This document shows positions 10,901-13,908 of a stretch of DNA of 13,908 nucleotides, one piece after another (the first letter of the stretch is position 1; the number at the start of each line of letters is the position of its first letter). Both the position numbers and the translations under genes were made by a program. Below the pieces are notes generated by a model. That model worked only from the letters and a program-made list of their open reading frames with translations. It had not been told where the DNA came from and searched no databases. This stretch comes from Phoronis ovalis (taxonomy: Eukaryota; Phoronida; Phoronidae), in the NCBI GenBank assembly GCA_028565635.1, contig JAOXYB010025680.1, positions 1-13,908 of the forward strand, in the 5' to 3' direction.

Positions 10901-12112
10901 AAATAGATGTTTGTTTGTAGCCGCAACTGGACAAAGCTTGAGGGCTTTAAATGATTTGGGGTATGTCCATTTGTCCATCCATTTGTTCATCAGTCTGCAG
11001 CTTTAAAGGAAAAGCTCAACAAGACTCATATTTGGCACATAAAAGGTATTACAGGGGCATGGCGCCTGTCAAATTATTTTATGATCAGTTCCAATGTGGC
11101 AAACTGGTGACCCTGCATATACTTTACTTGTTGATTAAGTTAGATTAGGTTTTCCCAAGTGGTTACAAGAAAATGGTGGAATGGATTTCATCATCATCAG
11201 TATGATTATGAGACACTATAAGGATATAGTGAATGTTGAACATTTTTGTGATTGGATTCAATATGGCCAACTTGTGGGAATAGTGTTGTTTGCTAATCGA
11301 GCCAGGTTTTCTTTCCGGAAATATCACAAGAAAACACCTGGATGAATTTCTTTTGTATTTGGTAAAATGTTTTCGTCATTGTGTGGACAGCATGCATTTA
11401 AAACAATTTTATGAACAGATTTGTTAAATAGGATAGTTTTGCCTTTCCAGAGTCATTACCAGAAATGCCTTTTGGCAGGTTTCACAGGTTTCTTTCACAT
11501 TGGGTGTAACTATTTAAATATTATAATAATAAATATAACTTACAGTCATTACAAAAAAAAAAACAGCTAATAGAATTTCTTTTATATTTGATATAACTAT
11601 GGATATACTGTGGGAACATGATGCAATTAAAGCAATTTTGGGATCAGATCTAAAAAAAATAGCCAACTGGAGGCCATATTTGAGGTTTTATTTCTTTCCA
11701 GAGTTGAACAAGAAAGTTTAATGGATTAAAATTAACTTCAATTTGTACTTGACATGTGTTTGAATAACTACAAGGACTTGCTGAAGTTGTATTCAATATG
11801 GCTGACTGGTGGCCATATTTGTTGTTGGATTTGGTTAGCTTTGCCTTTTCTGGAGTTGTTATAATTAATTTCTTTAACATTTGCTCATGTATGAGGCACT
11901 ATAAAACAAGTTGCTTGTCGCTCCATTCTATGTATATAGATCTAAAATTATTGACTGGGGGCCATATTTGTGTTTCTCATTGGGGGGCTGTGTCACTCAC
12001 AATGACAAATTGTTTTTCTTGTTTCAGACTTAGTTCCGGTGGAAAAACTAATATCCGTGTTACTCCTCTTGATTCTAAACCCAACTTTATGTGCAATAAT
12101 GATATTTATAAT
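1834..12112 (+). CDS. CATSPERD: CatSper channel auxiliary subunit delta-like gene, 15 exons, 3' end missing
   Basis: This is the gene for an accessory subunit of CatSper, the sperm flagellar calcium channel. In the family, delta is a type I membrane protein whose large extracellular part (beta-propeller, then stem) caps the pore. Exons: 1834-1910, 2277-2367, 3053-3132, 3711-3786, 4082-4202, 5042-5206, 6394-6479, 7069-7231, 7551-7643, 7949-8031, 8450-8626, 9574-9696, 9849-9941, 10371-10429, 12028-12112. Lengths sum to 1572, or 524 codons, with every junction in phase and no internal stop. Landmarks agreeing in order with vertebrate delta as I remember it: signal peptide; a Cys followed by VAVYI and LSLDNF (74-91); the KGI...PCC pair (148-163); SNDGGYTF (190-197); FYYG...VVKLP (332-347); a TNP motif (449-451). 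Four N-glycosylation sequons (N35, N259, N411, N489) suit an ectodomain. Human delta is roughly 800 residues, so about a third is missing. CATSPERE is the main alternative. Confidence 0.85.
1911..2276 (+). other. Intron 1, unremarkable
   Basis: GT-AG intron of 366 bases between GTAAGA and TTATTTGCAG. I see only AT-rich sequence, including a short run of TACTAAT-like words near 2180-2215, and no gene or element. Confidence 0.7.
2277..2367 (+). CDS. CATSPERD: CATSPERD-like exon 2: N-terminal extracellular segment
   Basis: Codon 26 (K, split) to residue 56. It begins SADNYDIMNLTIV and holds the sequon N35-L-T. The exon ends on a codon boundary at GAG|GTAGGA. Conservation with vertebrate delta is weak here, as expected for the variable N-terminus. 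The assignment rests mainly on phase and on its position between two better exons. Confidence 0.7.
2368..3052 (+). other. Intron 2 with a short internally repeated tract
   Basis: 685-base intron. At about 2685-2815 it holds three related words: AATGCTCGCTGCTCGCACTT, then AATGCTCAGACTTAAC, then AATGCTTGCTGCTTGCGAAA, set in a locally GC-richer stretch. This looks like a relic of a dispersed repeat. The remainder is AT-rich, with GATAATAATA and TTCTAGTTCTGG simple-sequence patches near 2430-2480. Confidence 0.5.
3053..3132 (+). CDS. CATSPERD: CATSPERD-like exon 3
   Basis: Residues 57-82 and two bases of codon 83, after acceptor TTAATTTTCAG and before donor AA|GTAAGC. The segment PFYLQHRCRKNVAVYI corresponds to the stretch in vertebrate delta where a Phe-Tyr-rich strand is followed by a cysteine and the word VCKADISVYL. 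This was one of the clearest recognitions. Confidence 0.85.
3215..3437 (-). mobile_element. tRNA-derived SINE in intron 3 (minus strand)
   Basis: Read on the minus strand, the head resembles an RNA polymerase III internal promoter. There is an A-box-like TCAGTTGTTAAGAGTG (complement of 3409-3424), then about 20 bases later a canonical B box, GGTTCAAGTC (complement of 3379-3388). A tRNA-unrelated body follows, containing CCACCCTTTGTCGCTAGG and GAGAAGGTGGTTCATAC, down to a T/G-rich end near 3215. The spacing of the boxes and the lack of intact tRNA folding fit a SINE rather than a tRNA gene. Both ends are approximate, and I did not find a clear target-site duplication. Confidence 0.7.
3379..3424 (-). 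promoter_or_regulatory. Pol III A box and B box of the SINE
   Basis: B box GGTTCAAGTC at 3379-3388 and A-box-like sequence at 3409-3424, both read on the minus strand and opposite to the host gene. B-box bases are well preserved; the A box is more degenerate. Confidence 0.65.
3711..3786 (+). CDS. CATSPERD: CATSPERD-like exon 4
   Basis: Completes codon 83 (N) and runs to residue 108. HRIYLSLDNFITPVEPLKIS matches the vertebrate pattern in which a YLGQKVFL strand leads into a TIDNF word and a PL motif. The acceptor is TTCATTTCAG and the donor CAG|GTAAAT. Confidence 0.85.
4082..4202 (+). CDS. CATSPERD: CATSPERD-like exon 5
   Basis: Residues 109-148 plus one base. Three nearby acceptors (after 4081, 4094 and 4103) are possible. 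Only TCATTATAG ending at 4081 keeps phase 0, giving NTPVVSSVAFLQENLLIVFE. The donor is AAGG|GTAAGT. The alternative T|GTAAGG seven bases earlier would create a TGA at the junction, so the choice is clear. The last residues, LCKG, join exon 6 at the KGI motif shared with vertebrate delta (LEGI). Confidence 0.85.
4203..5041 (+). other. Intron 5 with a degenerate duplicated repeat
   Basis: 839-base intron. Around 4555-4790 two related segments occur about 148 bases apart: TCTTTGATAACTTGGAAAG and ACTTTAATAACTTGAAAAC. Each is followed by a block rich in ATGG, GGCCAT and AAAATGG words (for example 4659-4688). The style resembles the larger arrays in intron 14 and the 3' flank. No exon is needed here, because exons 5 and 6 join in phase. 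Confidence 0.5.
4555..4790. repeat. Degenerate two-copy dispersed repeat
   Basis: Two diverged units of about 148 bases, anchored by the TTTGATAACTTGGAAA / TTTAATAACTTGAAAA words near 4566 and 4711 and by ATGGTGGCCATTTTGG at 4658-4673. It has no coding capacity. Boundaries are approximate. Confidence 0.45.
5042..5206 (+). CDS. CATSPERD: CATSPERD-like exon 6: propeller segment with PCC and SNDGG motifs
   Basis: Completes G149 and encodes residues 150-203. The pattern PCC (161-163), a third cysteine at 170, an SNKL word, and then SNDGGYTF (190-197) follows the same order and spacing as vertebrate delta, where a CC pair, LSNNL and SDNGGFSF occur. The Asp-Gly-Gly loop is typical of propeller blades in the CatSper ectodomains. 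The donor A|GTAAGT lies only 14 bases from the foldback element that follows. Confidence 0.9.
5221..5939. mobile_element. 719-base foldback (palindromic) element flanked by TTAA
   Basis: The left arm (about 5221-5538) and right arm (about 5610-5939) are imperfect reverse complements over nearly their whole length, leaving a spacer of about 70 bases. Paired words include AACAAGTTATTCACA with TGTGAATAACTTGTT, GGCAGTTTAATG with CATTAAACTGCC, GGCCATTTTGGGTAAA with TTTACCCAAAATGGCC, and TGTCTCAGATTTTT with AAAAATCTGAGACA. TTAAC flanks both ends (5217-5221 and 5940-5944), consistent with a TTAA target duplication as in piggyBac-like elements. There is no transposase, so it would be non-autonomous. 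The superfamily is inferred from TTAA only; the terminal bases (GGGGACGGGATC on the right-hand end) are not a recognised piggyBac end. Confidence 0.8.
5944..6393 (+). other. Remainder of intron 6
   Basis: AT-rich intronic sequence after the foldback element, up to acceptor CTTATATCAG. I see no exon or element. Exons 6 and 7 join in frame (A plus AT), so nothing has to be coded here. Confidence 0.6.
6394..6479 (+). CDS. CATSPERD: CATSPERD-like exon 7
   Basis: Completes N204 and encodes residues 205-232, ILGNGFAYSDTYDLLSAIYP followed by FQEGGDSW. The donor is TGG|GTGAGT. Similarity to vertebrate delta is low in this part; the region from here to residue 318 appears to be a divergent propeller section. 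Phase and composition support it. Confidence 0.75.
6480..7068 (+). other. Intron 7, unremarkable
   Basis: 589-base GT-AG intron between GTGAGT and TAATTTCAG. AT-rich, with no repeat or gene that I can see. Confidence 0.65.
7069..7231 (+). CDS. CATSPERD: CATSPERD-like exon 8
   Basis: Residues 233-286 plus one base of codon 287. It contains the sequon N259-Y-S and the strand-loop-strand sequence GFGTYIVSHDKLYYSTFHG, which looks like a propeller blade and may match the vertebrate word GVLMVENNLGTFHY. The acceptor is ATAATTTCAG and the donor CATG|GTAATG. Confidence 0.8.
7232..7550 (+). other. Intron 8, unremarkable
   Basis: 319 bases, AT-rich. An open frame beginning at 7380 runs through the intron into exon 9 in the wrong frame and is not coding. 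Confidence 0.65.
7551..7643 (+). CDS. CATSPERD: CATSPERD-like exon 9
   Basis: Completes G287 and encodes residues 288-317. It has a close cysteine pair, C295-W-N-C298, a likely disulfide, and ends IRYFVS before donor CAG|GTACAA. The acceptor TAAATTTCAG is followed by GTAAAA, so the exon starts with a GT that could be mistaken for a donor. The phase (G plus GT) confirms the reading. Confidence 0.8.
7644..7948 (+). other. Intron 9, unremarkable
   Basis: 305 bases, AT-rich. Nothing beyond intron sequence is visible. Confidence 0.65.
7949..8031 (+). CDS. CATSPERD: CATSPERD-like exon 10
   Basis: Completes D318 and encodes residues 319-345, beginning YRGKLAIITTENNFYYG. The YYG word followed by VNVVK and then LP in the next exon matches the vertebrate order HLYYG...VIKLP. 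The donor AAG|GTTACT is weak. A second in-phase site, CCC|GTAAAT at 8017, would drop five residues (VNVVK) that the family conserves, so I chose the later one. Confidence 0.85.
8032..8449 (+). other. Intron 10, unremarkable
   Basis: 418 bases. Contains AACTTTCGCTGAAGACAGC near 8286 and otherwise AT-rich sequence, with no support for a gene or element. Confidence 0.6.
8450..8626 (+). CDS. CATSPERD: CATSPERD-like exon 11
   Basis: Residues 346-404, the longest exon in the model, a clean 59 codons in phase 0. LPSSLITPFSVVTFASTYGQ then MHVWTP follows vertebrate delta, where an LP...W strand leads to DIGILQVLTP. It ends HKCS, with C403 lining up with a conserved cysteine. Acceptor TTTTTTTAG; donor TCA|GTAAGT. 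Confidence 0.9.
8751..9080. mobile_element. hAT-like miniature inverted-repeat element
   Basis: The termini are inverted copies: CCGGGGGGGCAGTCAATAT at the left and, on the opposite strand, CAGGGGAGGCTGTCAATAT at the right. Both continue into AAAGTGGGTAC. An 8-base ATAAGTCC occurs at 8745-8752 and 9083-9090. If the element is taken from 8751 to 9080, the flanks TTATAAGT and GGATAAGT differ at two of eight positions. An 8-base duplication and CAGGG-type ends are typical of the hAT superfamily. At 330 bases with no transposase it is non-autonomous. It lies within intron 11. Confidence 0.75.
8854..9030 (+). repeat. 33-base minisatellite inside the hAT-like element
   Basis: Six units start with a TTAGGG or AAGGGG-like word at about 8854, 8884, 8917, 8949, 8981 and 9014, each followed by a T-run, an A-rich patch and TCACTT. 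Spacing is 30-33 bases. Because the period is close to a multiple of three, one frame stays open through all six copies and shows an 11-residue periodicity (GVFF, GMFL, GAFF, EVFF, GFF). I take that as a by-product of the repeat, not a gene. Confidence 0.7.
9091..9573 (+). other. Remainder of intron 11
   Basis: AT-rich sequence up to the acceptor of exon 12. No coding exon or element seen. Exon 11 and exon 12 join on codon boundaries. Confidence 0.6.
9574..9696 (+). CDS. CATSPERD: CATSPERD-like exon 12
   Basis: Residues 405-445, VRYIASNLTKNREYLCDRTD onward to FRLL. It holds the sequon N411-L-T and C420. The acceptor ATTTTTTATAAG is weaker than the others. The nearby CCAG at 9557-9560 would be out of phase and hit TAA, so the weak site is required. 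The donor is CTG|GTAAGT. AFEVLFVP resembles the vertebrate LKLSALMIP strand that precedes the SNP/TNP motif. Confidence 0.8.
9849..9941 (+). CDS. CATSPERD: CATSPERD-like exon 13
   Basis: Residues 446-476, 31 codons in phase 0, starting VGLTNPLFY. The TNP word matches the VSNP motif of vertebrate delta, and the following LSNGLKLKT corresponds to its NSKYKLDIE. Acceptor CTCTTTTAG; donor ATG|GTAAGG. Confidence 0.85.
9942..10370 (+). other. Intron 13 with a GAT microsatellite
   Basis: 429-base intron. Besides the GAT-rich tract, a perfect 10-base inverted repeat (eight T, AC, loop CT, GT, eight A) lies at 10084-10105. Nothing else is visible. Confidence 0.6.
10107..10216 (+). repeat. Imperfect GAT trinucleotide microsatellite
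   Basis: Interrupted GAT/GAG/GAA triplets, mostly GATGATGATGAGGAGGATG and similar runs. One frame would give an acidic Asp/Glu stretch, but it has an upstream TAA, no fitting acceptor, and exons 13 and 14 already join in phase. Treated as non-coding simple sequence. Confidence 0.8.
10371..10429 (+). CDS. CATSPERD: CATSPERD-like exon 14
   Basis: Residues 477-495 (TTVVRMSQLLLNNDSEYFS) plus two bases of G496. Contains the sequon N489-D-S. The acceptor is TTTTGTTTCAG, the donor GGG|GTAATT; the frame meets TAA immediately if the site is not used, so splicing here is needed. Confidence 0.8.
10430..10950 (+). other. First part of intron 14
   Basis: AT-rich intron sequence. A minus-strand frame of 99 codons (10635-10934) has no protein-like features and is taken as chance. 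CCACTAGTG near 10590 and CCACCTAGTGG near 10808 are the only recurring words I noticed. Confidence 0.5.
10951..11990. repeat. Degenerate repeat array of the ATGGCC...GGCCAT family in intron 14
   Basis: It opens with TCCATTTGTCCATCCATTTG and TTTAAAGGAAAAGCTC (about 10965-11015), the kind of lead often seen in dispersed invertebrate repeats. Diverged units follow. AATTTCTTTTGTATTTGG (about 11345) recurs as AATTTCTTTTATATTTGA (about 11574), about 230 bases on. Both are followed by GTGTGGACAGCATGCATTTA / GTGGGAACATGATGCAATTA. Versions of the core appear at 11260-11276, 11660-11681, 11797-11820 and 11951-11971, the best being ATGGCTGACTGGTGGCCAT at 11798. I see no coding capacity. Unit edges are approximate. 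Confidence 0.6.
12028..12112 (+). CDS. CATSPERD: CATSPERD-like exon 15, last exon found
   Basis: Completes G496 and encodes residues 497-524, beginning LSSGGKTNIRVTPLDSKP and ending FMCNNDIYN with C518. This matches the vertebrate segment where a hydrophobic strand is followed by LSCVDLKPLST. The acceptor is TTGTTTCAG and the donor AAT|GTGAGT, leaving phase 0. The next family motif (around a VGC word) was not found downstream, so the gene continues past the window or through a diverged exon. Confidence 0.85.
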
Positions 12113-12795
12113 GTGAGTATATAAACAGGGAGATACATATACATCTACAAGAATGAGCCTCTAATTTGATATTAACTATATGTTACAGCTGACATACGAT
12201 TACTGTTATGGTAGTTTCTGGTATTTACTAGGTGAGAGTTTTTCAGATTATTTGTTTGTTTTCTGATTGCTTGTGATACATGACTTTATTTCTTAAATGT
12301 CTGTACAGATGGCTGCTTAATACCCTTCATATGGCTACAGTGCATAGGTGAACTCTATTACTATTATCATCCCTCTATTCATAAAATAAAATCATCAAAT
12401 TGCTATACACATAGTTTCTCTCATGAGTTAATTAGACAACCATTCTGTAACAGTATATTGTGTGTTAGCTGTAAATATAATTGTTTACCCTAGCTGTTAC
12501 ACTGTGATAATACATTATCATATATTAATTAAAACTATATATTTTTCATGGATGCTGTTGAGACAGAAATTAAATGTTAATTACACTGCAGACTTTGACG
12601 TAGCTGTATATATATCCAAATTAATATTTAAGATAAAACTGCTTCAGATTTCACACAGTCCCTGATTACTGGTTAGGTTTTGCTGGTTATCAGCTGATTT
12701 GTGTTAAATATTTTTCGGGTCTACAATTTTCATGTTATTGTAATTAGTTCTATAAATAAAACTTGTTTTTATAGCTTTGGTCATGTTTATTAAAC
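12113..12795 (+). other. Intron or flank after exon 15, no convincing exon
   Basis: AT-rich. Two short segments with splice-like borders, 12189-12231 (after TATGTTACAG, before GTGAGA) and 12309-12347 (after CTGTACAG, before GTGAAC), could join in phase to exon 15. Their peptide (LTYDYCYGSFWYLL, then DGCLIPFIWLQCI) does not resemble what the family has here, so I do not call them. Nothing else is visible. Confidence 0.45.
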
Positions 12796-12802
12796 AGTTT
12801 TT

Positions 12803-12834
12803 TATGCCCATCCACATAGTGGTGGATGGGCATA
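12803..12834. repeat. Perfect 13-base hairpin at the head of the terminal array
   Basis: Arms TATGCCCATCCAC (12803-12815) and GTGGATGGGCATA (12822-12834) are exact reverse complements around a six-base loop. The hairpin immediately precedes the first array unit and may be the end of that repeat element. Confidence 0.8.
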
Positions 12835-13429
12835 TAGTCGTAGTGTAGGCATTGTCGTTGTTGTCGTATGTAACACTTTCTTTGTATCGCAATAACAGCT
12901 TCAGTTTTTACCCGATCAGGTTCATATTCATGCAGCACAGGGTAAATACAGGTCCGAAAGTGCAGGTCGCTTACACTTTTGACCTCGATTACTTCCAATA
13001 TGGCCGACTGATGGCCATAGATTCGTGGGCGGACTAGGCCAGGTGACGTTTTAAAATGACCTTGAGAAGTAGGTTAAATGCCGAAATGATTCTTGGACAT
13101 TTTTTGTCGAACGTAACACTTTCTTTGTCTCATAATAACTGCTTTAGTTTTTATCCGATTATATAGCTTCATATTCGGTACAGATTAAGTACATGTCAAA
13201 GTACAGGTTATATGTAATATTGACCCAGATCAATTCCAATATGGCTGACTGGCAGCCATGTTGGTTCGCGAGAATGCACGTCATAATATCAGCTTCAGTT
13301 TTTATCCAGTCAGTTTTAAATTTGGCACAGAGTAAGTCCAGGTCGCGGTATATGTTCTGTATAATTTTGACCTAGATTACTTCCAATATGGCTGACTGGT
13401 GGCCATGTTTGTTCCCGAGAAGGCACCTA

Positions 13430-13500
13430 ACAGTAAGTCTATAGCCGCGAAGACGAAGCGCTACCTGGACGATTCACAGGTGGTTCTAGGAAGGAAATAG
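13430..13500. other. GC-rich interlude between two A-B-B blocks
   Basis: This stretch includes AGCCGCGAAGACGAAGCGCT and is richer in GC and CpG than the surrounding DNA. It matches neither the A nor the B unit. It could be the remnant of another unit or a small insertion. Confidence 0.4.
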
Positions 13501-13908
13501 ATTGGTGCGGGGCGGCCTAGGCTAGGTGACATTTTAAAATGACCTTGAGAACTAGGTCAAATGCCGAAACGATTCTTGGACATTTTTTGTCGTGTGTAGC
13601 ACTTTCTTTGTCTCGCAATAACTGCTTCAGTTTTTATCCAATCAGCTCCATATTCGGCATACAGTAAGTACAGGTTATGTGTAATATTGACCCGGATTAC
13701 TTCCAACATGGCCGACTGGTGGTTATGTTGGTTCGTGAGAATGCATATTGTAATATCAGCTTCAGTTTTTATCCGATCTGTTTCATATTTGACACAGAGT
13801 AAGTCCAGGTCGCAGTACATGCTATGTGTACTATTGACCCGGATTACTTCCAACATGGCCGACTGGTGGTTATGTTGGTTCGTGAGAATGCATATTGTAA
13901 TATCAGCT

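Larger units (their letters stand above)
12803..13908. repeat. Higher-order A-B-B repeat array, runs off the window
   Basis: The array is built from two unit types. A (about 115 bases) carries AGGTGACATTTTAAAATGAC, ATTCTTGGACATTTTTTGTC and AGCACTTTCTTTGTCTCGCA. B (135-151 bases) starts GCTTCAGTTTTTATCCGAT and carries AGTAAGTCCAGGTCG, GACCCGGATTACTTCCAA and ATGGCCGACTGGTGG. Order: hairpin; partial A (about 12860-12897); B at 12898; A at about 13021; B at 13141; B at 13292; a 70-base interlude; A at about 13501; B at 13624; B at 13759; start of another B at 13906. The A-B-B block recurs with a period near 480. Long open frames here (such as 13557-13856, minus) are by-products of the repeat. Confidence 0.8.

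Noticed and set aside
10635-10934. 99-codon minus-strand open frame in intron 14
   Set aside because: Its composition looks random, and there is no signal, domain or splice support.
12189-12347. Two small candidate exons (12189-12231 and 12309-12347) after exon 15
   Set aside because: The splice borders and phase are acceptable, but the peptide lacks the family's expected features and is rich in aromatic residues, so chance is more likely.
13557-13856. 99-codon minus-strand open frame in the terminal array
   Set aside because: It runs through tandem B units, and its repeating peptide words simply mirror the DNA repeat.

Overview
The window is animal nuclear DNA. It is AT-rich, and its coding information is cut into short exons by GT-AG introns with pyrimidine-rich acceptors. 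There are no bacterial-style operons, and most long open frames on either strand are chance or repeat-derived. The protein content (a CatSper sperm calcium-channel subunit) and the repeats point to an invertebrate animal, probably marine. The repeats include a tRNA-derived SINE, miniature inverted-repeat elements and arrays built on an ATGGCCGACTGGTGGCCAT-like core. A mollusc is my best guess from the style of the repeats, but this is weak.

Layout: positions 1-619 look like intron or flank of an upstream gene. Its terminal coding exon (620-790, 56 residues then TGA) has a strong acceptor and is followed by about 660 bases of probable 3' UTR with an AATAAA at 1451. I could not identify that protein. 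From about 1834 to 12112 a second plus-strand gene runs through 15 exons, which I assembled by hand. Every junction keeps the reading frame, giving 524 codons. The product starts with a signal peptide and, as I recall the vertebrate protein, lines up in order with CATSPERD (CatSper delta), a single-pass accessory subunit of the CatSper sperm calcium channel. The C-terminal third (stem, transmembrane helix, tail) was not found and should lie beyond the window.

The introns and the 3' flank hold the mobile and repetitive DNA. Intron 3 has a tRNA-derived SINE on the minus strand. Intron 5 has a degenerate duplicated repeat. Intron 6 has a 719-base near-complete palindrome flanked by TTAA(C), inserted 14 bases after the exon 6 boundary. 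Intron 11 has a hAT-like miniature element with an 8-base flanking duplication, carrying its own 33-base minisatellite. Intron 13 has a GAT-rich microsatellite. Intron 14 has a degenerate array of the ATGGCC...GGCCAT family. The last 1.1 kb (12803-13908) is a hairpin-headed higher-order array of A and B units that runs off the window.

I found no previously undescribed multi-gene system. The points most worth a second look are the CatSper delta gene model, the TTAA-flanked foldback element beside a splice donor, the minisatellite-bearing hAT-like element, and the hairpin-headed A-B-B array.
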